Shown: positions 41,392 to 50,366, numbered from the stretch's first letter. The stretch is DNA of 64,000 bases from Actinocatenispora comari (GCF_017312725.1 NZ_BOPO01000073.1:1-64000), one strand, 5' to 3'. Numbers and translations are program-made. Notes: a model not told the origin generated them from the sequence alone.

Positions 41392-42434
41392 CAGTCACCT
41401 CCGCCGGCGGCGGCGCGCCAGACCGCGCCGTCGGCGCTGCCCTCGTTGAGCCAGAAGAACACCCCGGCCAGGTGGGCGGACCGGGCGAGCGCCAGCTTCG
41501 CGTCGACGCTGCGGTCGTTCTCGAACCACACCTCGTGCCGGCGGCCCCGCGCGTCCCGGTAGGAGTACCACGGCGCCTGGGCGGTGGCGTCCCAGCGCAC
41601 CGGTACGTGCCGGTCGGTGGCGGCGCGCCGCAGCGTGGCGACGCTGCGGTCGGTGCCGCGGTGGCCGACCCAGTCGTACCCGGACAGCGACATGCCGAGG
41701 ACGAGCTTGTCCGCGCCGATCGTCGCGGTCGCGTACCGCAGCACCCGGCGTACCCACGGGGTCGGCGAGATGGGGCCGGGGCCGGAGGTCTCCCAGTGGT
41801 AGTCGTAGGCCATCAGCCGGACCTGGTCGACGGCCCGGCCGAGCCGCCGGTAGTCCTGCGCGACGTTGCGCGGCGCGTACCCGGCGTCGGTGTCCTTGGC
41901 GAACAGGTCGACGCTGAGGGTACGGTCCCGCGCGTGCAGCGCGGCGGCCACCTGCCGCACCAGCGCGGTGAACGCGGCCCGGTCGCCGGCCCGCAGGTCC
42001 TCGTAGTCCAGGTCGATCCCGGCCACGTGCGGCGCCTCCGCGAGCGCGACCAGGGACCGGACGTGCCGCGCCCGGGCCGCCGGATCGTGCAGCACCCGCG
42101 ACACCGGCCGGTACGAGAAGGTGCCGTCCAGCGCGTTCGCCACGGTCGGCACGTACCGGGTGCCGGGCGGCCGGGAGCGCAGCGCCGCGGTGTCCGCGCC
42201 GGGCCGCTGCGGGACCACGGTGCCGTCCGCGGCGATCCCGTACACCCAGGGCGAGTACGTGTCGATCCGGCCGGCGTGGCCGTCCAGCCGCGCGGCGCCG
42301 AAGTTCCAGTACGGTACCGCGGCGAGCACCCCGTGCCTCCACTGTGGACGATCCTGTCCGCACCCCACGAGCAGTCCGATCAGCAGCAACCCCACCACCG
42401 CGAGCGGCGGCCATCGTCGTACCGGCCCGGTCAT
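41391..42434 (-). CDS. GH18-type glycosidase lipoprotein
   Basis: Extracytoplasmic protein of 347 aa with a lipoprotein signal (PLAVVGLLLIGLLVGCGQ; the Cys of LVGC is the lipidation site). The barrel resembles YaaH/chitinase GH18 proteins: VLAAVPYWNF, the catalytic strand VAGIDLDYEDL (D-x-D-x-E), then QVRLMAYDYHW and LVLGMSLSGYDW, ending with AGVFFWLNEGS. The acid Glu is present, so it should be active on beta-1,4 or beta-1,6 HexNAc linkages. It overlaps both neighbours by 4 nt (ATGA); tight coupling to the GT2 synthase suggests a role in trimming or releasing the polymer. Confidence 0.88.
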   Translation of the reverse strand: MTGPVRRWPPLAVVGLLLIGLLVGCGQDRPQWRHGVLAAVPYWNFGAARLDGHAGRIDTYSPWVYGIAADGTVVPQRPGADTAALRSRPPGTRYVPTVANALDGTFSYRPVSRVLHDPAARARHVRSLVALAEAPHVAGIDLDYEDLRAGDRAAFTALVRQVAAALHARDRTLSVDLFAKDTDAGYAPRNVAQDYRRLGRAVDQVRLMAYDYHWETSGPGPISPTPWVRRVLRYATATIGADKLVLGMSLSGYDWVGHRGTDRSVATLRRAATDRHVPVRWDATAQAPWYSYRDARGRRHEVWFENDRSVDAKLALARSAHLAGVFFWLNEGSADGAVWRAAAGGGD

Positions 42435-43420
42435 GGTGTGGCGAGCACCCGCCGTGCCAGCGGAACGGCGCGGTGCTCGTCGACGACGTCGCGCAGGATG
42501 GTGTCCAGGTCACGGCCCGGGACGAAGCCGACCAGCTCCCGGGCCCGCCGGCAGTCCGGCACCCGGCGCATCATGTCCTCGTACCCGTCCCCGTACGCCA
42601 CCTGGTACGGGATGCGGTCGATCGTCGAGTGCGACCCGGTCAGCGTCACCACCCGCCGGGCCAGCTCCCCGATGCTGACCTGCTCGGCGGAGCCGAGGTT
42701 GAACACGCCGCCGATCGCCGCGCGCTCGGCCAGCAGCGCGGGCAGCGCGGCGACCACGTCGGCGACGTGGCAGAAGCAGCGGATCTGGTCGCCGGTGCCG
42801 TACACGGTGAGCGGGTCACCGGCCAGCGCCTGCCCGACGAACCGCGGCACCACCATCCCGTACCGGCCGGTCTGGCGCGGGCCGACGGTGTTGAACAGCC
42901 GCACCGTCACGGCCCGCAGCCCGGCCCGGCCGTACGCGGTGACCAGCGTCTCGTCGATCGCCTTCGCCTCCGAGTACGACCAGCGGCTCTTGGTCGGCGA
43001 GCCGATGATCCGGTCGTCCTCCTCGCGCAGCCCGACCTTGTCGTTCTTGCCGTAGATCTCGCTGGTGGAGGCGAGCAGTAGCCGCACGTCGTACCGGTGC
43101 GCCGCGGCGACGACGTGCTCGGTGCCGTGCAGGTTGGTGCGCAGGCTGTCCAGGGTGCGGTCGCGGATGGTGAACGCGCCGACCGCGGCGGCCAGGTGGT
43201 AGATGGTGTCGGCGTCGAGCACCAGCCGCTCGACCAGCTCCGCGTCCAGGACCGAGCCGCGCACCAGCCGCAGGCCCGGCCGGTCGGCGACGCCGGCGAG
43301 GTTCTCCCACCGCCCGGTACTCAGGTCGTCCAGCACGGTGACCTGGTCGCCGGCGGCGAGCAGCGCCTCCGTCAGGTGCGAGCCGATGAACCCGGCGCCC
43401 CCGGTGATCAGTGTGCGCAT
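42431..43420 (-). CDS. NAD-dependent nucleotide-sugar epimerase/dehydratase
   Basis: Extended SDR, 329 aa. TLITGGAGFIGSHL (GxxGxxG), the Asp of VLDDLSTG for NAD, active-site Ser in ASTSEIYG and Tyr-Lys in SYSEAKA. The pattern fits UDP-glucose/UDP-GlcNAc 4-epimerase or related decarboxylase-like enzymes; the exact reaction cannot be read. In the operon it would supply an activated sugar, possibly a HexNAc uronic acid in concert with the dehydrogenase encoded at 48687-50036. Confidence 0.88.
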   Translation of the reverse strand: MRTLITGGAGFIGSHLTEALLAAGDQVTVLDDLSTGRWENLAGVADRPGLRLVRGSVLDAELVERLVLDADTIYHLAAAVGAFTIRDRTLDSLRTNLHGTEHVVAAAHRYDVRLLLASTSEIYGKNDKVGLREEDDRIIGSPTKSRWSYSEAKAIDETLVTAYGRAGLRAVTVRLFNTVGPRQTGRYGMVVPRFVGQALAGDPLTVYGTGDQIRCFCHVADVVAALPALLAERAAIGGVFNLGSAEQVSIGELARRVVTLTGSHSTIDRIPYQVAYGDGYEDMMRRVPDCRRARELVGFVPGRDLDTILRDVVDEHRAVPLARRVLATP

Positions 43421-43460
43421 GTCGTCCCCCCGTCGTGTCCGGCCCGCTCGCCGGGTCGTG

Positions 43461-44579
43461 TCAGCCCGTCGGCCGGCCCTGCCGGCCGGCCCGCGGGCGG
43501 GCCGCGAGCCGTTCGTACAGCGTGTCGATGCGGTCGGCGACCGCGGCCACCCCGTACCGGTCGGTGATCGCCTCGACCGGCCGGCGGTCGGTGGGTGGCG
43601 CGGCGAGGACCGCGGCGAGTTCGGCGCGCAGCCCCGCCACGGTGCCCGGTACCGGGCGGGCCTGCGGCACGTCGAGCCCGGCCAGCGCCGGGCAGGTGGT
43701 GTAGCGCACCGGCAGCCCGGCGGCGAGCGCCTCCAGCGCCGAGAGCCCGAACGTCTCCTGCTCCGAGACGGTCAGGAACACGTCCATGGCGGACAGCAGG
43801 GGCCCCACGTCGTGCCGTTCCCCGGTGAACCGGACCCGGTCGGCGATCCCGAGCTCGGCGGCCAGCGCGCGCAGCCGGGCCAGCTCGGGACCGTCGCCGA
43901 CCACGAGGAACAGCCGGCCGCCGGTCAGCAGCGGCGCGAGCGCCCGCAGTGCCAGGTCGACCCGCTTCACCGGATCCAGCCGCCCGAGCACGCCGAGCAC
44001 GACGGTGCCGGGCGGCACCCGCAGCTCGGTGCGCAGCCGGGTCCGCGCCACCGGGTCGTACCGGGACCGGTCCAGGTCGACGGCGTTGGGAATCACCGTG
44101 ATCCGCGCCGCCGGTACGCCCCACCGCACCAGCCGGTCGCGGACCGTCTCGGACACCGCGACGGTGACCTGCCCGCACCGCTCGCTGGCCAGGTACAGCG
44201 CGCGCACGCCGGCGGTCATCCGCCGCCGCTCCAGGTGCGTCTCGCCGATCGAGTGCTCGGTGGACACGATCACCGGCGTGCGGGCCAACCGGGCCGCGGC
44301 CCGGCCGTACACCTGGGCGCGGTAGAGGTGCGCGTGCACCACGTCGTAGCGGCCGGCGGCGATCAGCCGGGTCAGCCGGGGCAGCGCGGACAGCTGGGTG
44401 TTGCGCCGCATGCCGAGGTCGCGCACGCCGATCCCGGCCGCCGCCAGCCGATCCGCGACCGGCCCCGGGTTGTACAGGCTGAGCACCTCGGCGTGGTGCC
44501 GGGTGCGGGCCAGGACCGTCGGCAGCTGGAGCTCGGCCCCGCCGACGCCCAGCCCGGTGATCACGTGCAGCACCCTCAC
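43461..44579 (-). CDS. Glycosyltransferase family 4 enzyme
   Basis: GT-B retaining glycosyltransferase, 372 aa. Characteristic segments: VLHVITGLGVGGAELQL at the N-terminus, VVHAHLYRAQVYG, STEHSIGETHLERRR, VIPNAVDLDR, VLGVLGRLDPVKRVD, LVVGDGPELARL and SEQETFGLSALEALAAG (E-x7-E). GTG start overlaps the stop of the deacetylase gene (GTGA). Cytoplasmic; likely transfers a sugar onto the lipid-linked product of the sugar transferase. Confidence 0.92.
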   Translation of the reverse strand: MRVLHVITGLGVGGAELQLPTVLARTRHHAEVLSLYNPGPVADRLAAAGIGVRDLGMRRNTQLSALPRLTRLIAAGRYDVVHAHLYRAQVYGRAAARLARTPVIVSTEHSIGETHLERRRMTAGVRALYLASERCGQVTVAVSETVRDRLVRWGVPAARITVIPNAVDLDRSRYDPVARTRLRTELRVPPGTVVLGVLGRLDPVKRVDLALRALAPLLTGGRLFLVVGDGPELARLRALAAELGIADRVRFTGERHDVGPLLSAMDVFLTVSEQETFGLSALEALAAGLPVRYTTCPALAGLDVPQARPVPGTVAGLRAELAAVLAAPPTDRRPVEAITDRYGVAAVADRIDTLYERLAARPRAGRQGRPTG

Positions 44580-45328
44580 GGTCGGCCTCCGGCGGCCAGC
44601 CGGGCCCGGTAGAGCAGCCGCTTGCCGGTCAGTCGCAGCGCGCCGTCGCGCTCGCCGACGTAGATCCGCGGTACCGCGGCCACGCCGAGCGTCGAGCGCG
44701 GTGCGTCCACGGCGCAGGCGTACCGGTAGCCGGCGGCGGTGACCGCGGCGCGCGCCCCGGCGTCCATCGAGCCGTACGGGTAGCAGAAGCCGTCGACGGG
44801 CCGGTCGATCACCGCGGCCAGCCGGTCCCGGCTGCCGGCGACCTCGTCGCGCAGCCGCGCACCGGCCAGCCCGGCCAGCGGTACGTGCCGGGCGCCGTGC
44901 GCGCCGATCTCCCAGCCGGCGCCGGCGAGCGCGGCCAGATCCGGGGCGTCCAGCAGCGCCAGCTCGCCCCCGTCCCAGTCGTTGACCGCGCCGATCCGGT
45001 CGGCGACCACGAACACGGTGGCGGTACAGCCGAACCGGCGCATCGCCGGCAGCGCGTGCCGGACCACCCCGGCGTACCCGTCGTCGAACGTGATGCCCAC
45101 CAGCCCGGCGCCACGCCCGGCCCGGCGGGCGGCGAGCAGCTGCCCGACACCGACACCGCGCAGCCCGAGCCGGCGCAGCGTGGCCAGCTGCGCGGCGAAC
45201 CGGCGGGGTGACACCGCCAGCCGGTGCGGGTCGTCGGCCAGCACGTCGACGGTGTGGTACATCAGCACCAGCGGCACCTCCCGCCACCGCCACGGTGCCG
45301 CCAGCCGGGCCCGCTCGATCACCGCCAT
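44576..45328 (-). CDS. Polysaccharide deacetylase (NodB domain)
   Basis: Carbohydrate esterase family 4 enzyme, 250 aa. The first metal motif is ITFDDGYAG and the second is GAHGARHVPLAGL (H-x3-H); PLVLMYHTV starts the fold and FCYPYGSMD gives the later loop. GAGGGGAGG precedes ATG. No signal peptide, so it acts inside, or it may be exported by another route; in related capsule operons such enzymes de-N-acetylate HexNAc residues. It overlaps the next gene by GTGA and the previous by 10 nt. Confidence 0.9.
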   Translation of the reverse strand: MAVIERARLAAPWRWREVPLVLMYHTVDVLADDPHRLAVSPRRFAAQLATLRRLGLRGVGVGQLLAARRAGRGAGLVGITFDDGYAGVVRHALPAMRRFGCTATVFVVADRIGAVNDWDGGELALLDAPDLAALAGAGWEIGAHGARHVPLAGLAGARLRDEVAGSRDRLAAVIDRPVDGFCYPYGSMDAGARAAVTAAGYRYACAVDAPRSTLGVAAVPRIYVGERDGALRLTGKRLLYRARLAAGGRP

Positions 45329-46161
45329 GGCCGCCCGCCTCCCCTCGCCGCCCGCACGGCGCGACCCGCAGTCGCCACGACACCGCGACGAAGCACCGCC
45401 GCGGTACGGCCGATCGCGGTCACCGCGGCACGTCCGGCCGCTCCCGCCGGCACGGCGCAGCCGGCCGCCGCGCCGGCCGCCGTCGCCGCGAGGATCCGAA
45501 GGTCGCGACGAAGCGTCCAGCGTTCGATGTACTCGTTGTCGGCGACGACCCGGGTGATCAGCGGCGTGTCGCCGCACAGTCCGCGCAGCTGGGCGGTACC
45601 GGTGATCCCGGCCGGCATCCGGTACCGGCCCGGGTAGCCCGGCACGGTGGCGGCGAACAGCTCGGCGAAGTGCGGCCGTTCCGGCCGCGGCCCGACCAGC
45701 GACATCTCCCCGCGCAGCACGTTGACCAGTTGCGGCAGCTCGTCCAGGTGGCTGCGGCGCAGCGCCACGCCGAGCCCGGTGACCGCGCCCGGCGGTACCG
45801 TCCAGCGCACGTCGGCGTCCGGGTCCGGCGCCACCGTGCGCAGCTTGAGCAGGACGAACGTGGCCGCGCCGGCGGTGAGCCGGACCTGGCGGAACAGTAC
45901 CGGCCGACCGTCCAGGCAGCGGATCGCCAGCGCCAGCAGCGCGACCACCGGCGCCGAAAGGATCAGCAGCGGTACCCCCAACGCCAGGTCGAGCGCCCGC
46001 TTGCGCCGGAACCGCAGCACCGGAGCGGACGCGTGTCGCGCCACGCCGACGGCCCGGCCACCGGGCGGCAGGCTCGATGCCGGCCACCACGCGGCGGCGC
46101 GTCGGACCGGTGCGGCGGCCCCGGAGCCGGTCGCCGGATGCGGGGTGGTCGGGGCGCTCAT
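45319..46161 (-). CDS. Polyprenyl-phosphate sugar transferase (WcaJ/EpsL-like)
   Basis: Initiating glycosyl-1-phosphate transferase, 280 aa. One membrane segment (LDLALGVPLLILSAPVVALLALA) precedes the conserved catalytic region: GRPVLFRQVRLT, FVLLKLRTV, LRRSHLDELPQLVNVLRGEM and LVGPRPERPHF. It lacks the large N-terminal membrane domain of WbaP/WcaJ and so corresponds to the small monotopic type. It would place the first sugar-phosphate on undecaprenyl phosphate. Its start overlaps the stop of the FAD oxidoreductase gene (ATGA). The C-terminal tail is Ala/Arg-rich. Confidence 0.92.
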   Translation of the reverse strand: MSAPTTPHPATGSGAAAPVRRAAAWWPASSLPPGGRAVGVARHASAPVLRFRRKRALDLALGVPLLILSAPVVALLALAIRCLDGRPVLFRQVRLTAGAATFVLLKLRTVAPDPDADVRWTVPPGAVTGLGVALRRSHLDELPQLVNVLRGEMSLVGPRPERPHFAELFAATVPGYPGRYRMPAGITGTAQLRGLCGDTPLITRVVADNEYIERWTLRRDLRILAATAAGAAAGCAVPAGAAGRAAVTAIGRTAAVLRRGVVATAGRAVRAARGGGRPWR

Positions 46162-47384
46162 CCGGCCGCCCGGGCCAGCGACCGACCGGTCGTCACGGTG
46201 CCGGTCAGGTGGTGCGCGATCCGGCGCGCCGCAAAGTCGCAGCCGTGCACGAACCGCATCACCGGGCCGAACGAGTTCGCCACCGCCGGCCCGGTGAAGT
46301 ACAGGCCGGGAACCGAGGACTGGAACACCCGGTCGACCGCGGGCGCACCGTCCAGGGTGGCGACGGCGGCGGCGAGCCGCTCGTCCAGGAAAGCCAGCCG
46401 GGACACGTCCGGCCGGAACCCGGTGGCGGCGATGACGTGCTCGGTGCTGATGCGCACCGGACCGGCGCCGTCGCGCAGGGTCAGCCGGAGCGAGTCGGCG
46501 CCGGGCTCGACGGCGATCAGCTCGTGGTCGGTGAGCACCGGCAGCCTGCCCTCCACCCGCGGGCGCAGCCAGTACGCGCCGGCCGGGCCCAGCGCGGTCC
46601 GGGCGATCCGGGCCCGGCGGCGGGCCGGCAGCCGGTGCAGCAGATCCGGCCGGTTGGAGTACAGCAGCGTGGTCCAGCCGGAGCCCAGCGGCGCCTCCGG
46701 CTCCCGCAGCCGGACCCGCAGCGAGCGCCGGGCGCGCAGCGGATCGCCGTTCCACACGACGCGCGGTGCGCGGACCACCACCCGTACGGTGGCGCCGGCC
46801 TCGGCGGCGAGCGCCGCGGTCTCCAGCGCCGCCTGGCCGCCGCCCAGAACGGTCAGGTCGGTACCGGCGAAGCGGGACAAGTCGGTGTGCGCCGACGAGT
46901 GCGTGACGAGGGTGTCCGGCAGGTCGGCGAGCAGCGGCGGGATCCGGTCGAAGTGCTCGACGCCGACCGCGACCACCACCCGGCGGGCCAGCAGCGTCTC
47001 ACCGTCGTCGAGCGTCACCTCGAACTGGGCGCCCACCGAGTCGATCCGGCGTACCAGCGTCTCGGTCAGGTCGGGCACCTGGGTGTGCTGGAACCAGCCG
47101 CCGTACGCGGTGAAGTCGGCCAGCCGCACCGGTTTCCCGTACGGCACGTACTGCTCGCCGCGGTGCGCGCAGTAGGCGGCCAGCGTCGCGGCGCCCGCCG
47201 GGTCGGACAGGTTCGACGCGTACGGCTGGGATTTCAGCTGCATCCCGGCCGGCATCGCCGAGCGCCACAGCGCCATCGGCCGGCCGAACACCCGGACCGT
47301 CAGGCCGGTGTCGCGCAGGTGCGCGGCGAGCGACAGCCCGTACGGCCCGGCGCCCACGATGGCCACGTCGATCGTCCTTGCCAT
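46158..47384 (-). CDS. FAD/NAD(P)-binding oxidoreductase
   Basis: Flavoprotein of 408 aa with FAD motif VAIVGAGPYGLSLAAHL, NAD(P) motif LTVLGGGQAALETAAL, and HVIATGFRPD-like ATG motif (seen as VIAATGFRPDVSRL). It resembles N-hydroxylating or Baeyer-Villiger-like monooxygenases and the oxidoreductases found in glycan and siderophore clusters. It overlaps both neighbours by ATGA. Its role in a polysaccharide operon is not clear: oxidation of an amino sugar or of a modifying group is possible (inference). Confidence 0.85.
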   Translation of the reverse strand: MARTIDVAIVGAGPYGLSLAAHLRDTGLTVRVFGRPMALWRSAMPAGMQLKSQPYASNLSDPAGAATLAAYCAHRGEQYVPYGKPVRLADFTAYGGWFQHTQVPDLTETLVRRIDSVGAQFEVTLDDGETLLARRVVVAVGVEHFDRIPPLLADLPDTLVTHSSAHTDLSRFAGTDLTVLGGGQAALETAALAAEAGATVRVVVRAPRVVWNGDPLRARRSLRVRLREPEAPLGSGWTTLLYSNRPDLLHRLPARRRARIARTALGPAGAYWLRPRVEGRLPVLTDHELIAVEPGADSLRLTLRDGAGPVRISTEHVIAATGFRPDVSRLAFLDERLAAAVATLDGAPAVDRVFQSSVPGLYFTGPAVANSFGPVMRFVHGCDFAARRIAHHLTGTVTTGRSLARAAG

Positions 47385-48676
47385 CAGCCCGTTCCTCCCG
47401 CTTCGATCGGTATCGGCGGGGCCGATCGGGCCGGCCGCCGGGGTGCGGTGCGTGGCCCGGACCGGGCCGGCCGGGGTGGCAGCACCGACCCGGTCGGGCG
47501 CCGCCGCGCGAACGGACGATGCGCGGCGCGCCACCCGGTGCGCAGGCACATCAGGCCGAACGGGGCCAGGTCGTCGGCTGCGAACCACGCGGTCTCGTCG
47601 ATGCCGCGCAGGCTGCCGAGCCAGGCCCGCACGCCCAGCTCACCGCGCCGCAGGTAGCCCAGCGCGGCGAGGGTGTCGTAGTTCTCCACCACGAACCGGC
47701 GGCCGGCGACCTGCCCGGACTCCGGTACCGGTCGGCCGGTGAGGTCCAGGTGCGCGGCCCGCGCCACGTCCACCCCGGCGGCGGTGCGGAACAGCCGGAA
47801 CTGCGCGCCGATGCGCGGATTGAAGTCCAGCAACCGGAACCGGCCGTCGCGCGCGTCCCGGCGCAGGTCGCAGTCCAGGATCCCGCGGTAGCCCAGGCGG
47901 GACAGCAGCGCCGCCATCTCGCCGGCGAGTACCGGCTCCGGCACGCACTCGCCGAGGCTGGTCAGCCCGGCGTGCGGCGGGTACGAGCGGTGCTTGCGGC
48001 CGGTGAACGCGGGCCGGCAGACCGAGTCGGCGTCGCAGTAGCCGTGGAAGAACCAGTCGCTGCCCGGCAGGTACTCCTGCAGCAGCAGCGGCACGCCGGC
48101 CGCGTACGCCGCGGCCAGCGCGGCCGCGTCCCAGACGACGGTGGTGCTGCGCAGCCCGCCGGTGCGGCGCCAGGGCGCGGCCAGCTTCGCCACCACCGGA
48201 TAGCCGACCCGCTCGGCGAACTCCCGCGCCAGCACCGGATCGTCGGTCTCGACCGAGTCGACCGTGGGCAACCCGAGATCGCGGCCGAGCGCCGCGAGGC
48301 TCGCCTTGCCGGCCAGCCGCCGGGGCAGCGCCGCCGGCTGCGCGGGGAACGAGAACCACCGCCGCAGCACCGATCCGTGTTCGGCGAGCAGGATCGCGCC
48401 CGCGTCGTCGGTGGGGATCAGCACCGATCGCCGACCGATCCGCTCGGCGACCCGGGCCAGCGCGGCCAGCACCCGGTACGGCTGGTCCGGATCGGGCAAC
48501 CAGCGCAACCGGCCGCGCAGGTACCTCGACCGCGCCGCCGGGGTGAGCGGGTCCTCGCACACCGCGTACACCTCGACGCCGGCGCGGCCCAGGCTGCGGA
48601 TCACGCCGAGACCGCCGTGGTGGAACACGTTGCGGTCCAGCTTCAGCACCACCGCCGGAACGTCCTGGTCGAGCAT
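47384..48676 (-). CDS. ATP-grasp carboxylate-amine ligase
   Basis: Protein of 430 aa of the ATP-grasp superfamily. The N-terminal pre-ATP-grasp fold (AVVLKLDRNVFHHGGLGVIR) is followed by the ATP-binding region: VVAKLAAPW with the nucleotide Lys, LLLQEYLPGSDWF, and the metal-binding Asp and Asn of FRLLDFNPRIGAQF. A Pro/Arg-rich tail of about 45 residues has no clear role. ATP-grasp enzymes join a carboxylate to an amine. In an operon with a HexNAc dehydrogenase it might amidate a uronic acid or add an amino acid to it (inference). Confidence 0.88.
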   Translation of the reverse strand: MLDQDVPAVVLKLDRNVFHHGGLGVIRSLGRAGVEVYAVCEDPLTPAARSRYLRGRLRWLPDPDQPYRVLAALARVAERIGRRSVLIPTDDAGAILLAEHGSVLRRWFSFPAQPAALPRRLAGKASLAALGRDLGLPTVDSVETDDPVLAREFAERVGYPVVAKLAAPWRRTGGLRSTTVVWDAAALAAAYAAGVPLLLQEYLPGSDWFFHGYCDADSVCRPAFTGRKHRSYPPHAGLTSLGECVPEPVLAGEMAALLSRLGYRGILDCDLRRDARDGRFRLLDFNPRIGAQFRLFRTAAGVDVARAAHLDLTGRPVPESGQVAGRRFVVENYDTLAALGYLRRGELGVRAWLGSLRGIDETAWFAADDLAPFGLMCLRTGWRAAHRPFARRRPTGSVLPPRPARSGPRTAPRRPARSAPPIPIEAGGTG

Positions 48677-48686
48677 CGTCGCTCCC

Positions 48687-50036
48687 CTAGACGATCTGCC
48701 GGTGCGGGGCGAGGTCGAACCGGTACGTCGCGTCCAGCACCCGCGGGCAGTCGGCGGCCCAGCCGTAGTCGACGCCCGGATGCACGGTGTGGATCAGCGC
48801 CAGGTCCCAGTCGGCGCCCTGCGGGTCGGTCTCGCCGGACAGCCGGGTGCCGTCCGGCAGCGTGCAGTCGGGCACCAGCGGGTCGTGGTAGTGCACCTGC
48901 GCACCGCGCCGGGCCAGCTCGGCGAGGATGTCCAGCGCCGACGAGCCGCGCAGGTCCCGTACCCCCGGCTTGTAGCTGACGCCGACCACCAGGACCCGGG
49001 CGCCGCGCAGCGATCCGCCGGTGTCGGCGAGCAGCTCCACCGCGCGCGCCACCACCCGCCGCGGGCGCGCCGCGATCGCGGTCATCGCCTGCTCGATCAG
49101 CGGTGCCGGGTGCGCCGCGGTACGCAGCTGCCAGAGCAGGTAGTGCGGGTCGCACGGGATGCAGTGGCCGCCGACCCCCGGCCCGGGGAAGCAGGCCAGG
49201 AACCCGTACGGCTTGGTCGCCGCCGCCGTGGTCACCTCGATCGGATCCAGCGCCAGGTGACCGCAGATGTCGGCGATCTCGTTCGCCAGCGCCAGGTTCA
49301 CCGCGCGGTAGACGTTCTCGTACAGCTTCGCGAGCTCGGCGGCCTCCGGCGTGGAGACCGCGTACACCGCGTCGGTCAGGTACCCGATCAGGCGCGCCGC
49401 CCGCTCGGTGCACCGTGGTGTCTCGCCGCCGACCAGCCGCGGCGTCTCGCGCTGCCGGTGCGCCGGGACGCCCGGGTCGATCCGCTCCGGGCTGAACGCC
49501 ACGCAGACGTCCACGCCGACCCGCAGTCCCTTGCGCTGCAACGGGTCGATCAGCATCTCCCGGGTGGTACCGACGTAGCTGGTCGAGGTCAGCACGATGG
49601 TCTGGCCGGCGCGGGCATGCTGGACCACCGCGGTGCACGCCGCCCGCAGCGCGGTGGTATCCGGGACCCGGTGCCGGTCCACCGGCGTCGGTACGCAGAC
49701 CACCACGGCGTCCACATCGGACAGCAGCGCCGGATCGTCGGTCAGCCGCAGCCCACCGGCCGCGAGCGCGTCCGCCAGCGCGGCACGGTCGTCGTCGGGC
49801 AGATCCACCGCGCCGGTCCGGATCGCGGCCAGCCGTTCGGCGCTGACGTCCACGCCGATCCCCGGCACGCCCCGCGCGTACAGTCCCAGCGCGGTGGGCA
49901 GGCCGACGTAGCCGAGCCCCACGACGCCCACCGACAGCGGTTCGGTGCCGGGCCGCGCCGCGCTGCGGTGCAGCAGTCGCGACCTGACGTCGTCCAGCGG
50001 GCCGTTGACTGCCAGCGCGAGTTCCAACCCGGCCAT
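48687..50036 (-). CDS. UDP-N-acetyl-hexosamine dehydrogenase (WecC/WbpA type)
   Basis: Nucleotide-sugar 6-dehydrogenase of 449 aa, converting a UDP-HexNAc into the uronic acid by two NAD+-dependent steps. SVGVVGLGYVGLPTALGL is the NAD motif; the catalytic Cys is in GPGVGGHCIPCDP, the HCIP form typical of WecC/WbpA rather than of UDP-glucose dehydrogenase; central KLYENVYRAVN and C-terminal VGVSYKPGVRDLRGSS complete the family pattern. An extra 37 residues precede the Rossmann fold. It is the first gene of the operon, downstream of the divergent region with motif copies C and D. Confidence 0.9.
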   Translation of the reverse strand: MAGLELALAVNGPLDDVRSRLLHRSAARPGTEPLSVGVVGLGYVGLPTALGLYARGVPGIGVDVSAERLAAIRTGAVDLPDDDRAALADALAAGGLRLTDDPALLSDVDAVVVCVPTPVDRHRVPDTTALRAACTAVVQHARAGQTIVLTSTSYVGTTREMLIDPLQRKGLRVGVDVCVAFSPERIDPGVPAHRQRETPRLVGGETPRCTERAARLIGYLTDAVYAVSTPEAAELAKLYENVYRAVNLALANEIADICGHLALDPIEVTTAAATKPYGFLACFPGPGVGGHCIPCDPHYLLWQLRTAAHPAPLIEQAMTAIAARPRRVVARAVELLADTGGSLRGARVLVVGVSYKPGVRDLRGSSALDILAELARRGAQVHYHDPLVPDCTLPDGTRLSGETDPQGADWDLALIHTVHPGVDYGWAADCPRVLDATYRFDLAPHRQIV

Positions 50037-50183
50037 GGCGACACCACCTCGTGTCCCTCGGGCGGCCCGGCGGGACGCGTCGACGTCCGGCCGAGCCCGG
50101 TGCACCGCCGGCTGCCGGCGGCCCTGCGTGCACCCTAGGTCGCCGCGGTGCCCGCGGTCTCCGGGCGATGCGCGTAGCGGGCC

Positions 50184-50199
50184 CTACGTCGATTGGCGG
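50184..50199 (+). promoter_or_regulatory. Shared 16-bp motif, copy C
   Basis: CTACGTCGATTGGCGG, in the divergent region, about 60 bp upstream of the probable operon transcription start on the minus strand. It matches the consensus fully. Confidence 0.6.
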
Positions 50200-50327
50200 A
50201 CCGGGCGGCCGACACGGCGCCGGCGGCTGGTCGCGAGGCGCGTGCCGGACGGCCGATCCGGGCTGCCGATCCGGGCCGCCGGCCGGACCGGTTCCGCTCG
50301 CCGGTCGAACCGCTGGCGTACCGGCCG

Positions 50328-50343
50328 CTACGTCGTTTGGCGG
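50328..50343 (+). promoter_or_regulatory. Shared 16-bp motif, copy D
   Basis: CTACGTCGTTTGGCGG at -51 to -36 relative to the ATG at 50379, the same distance as copy A has to its GTG. It lies directly before the -35 position of the TAGTGT promoter. Confidence 0.65.
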
Positions 50344-50366
50344 GGGCGCGGCTAGGCCGATCGCCC

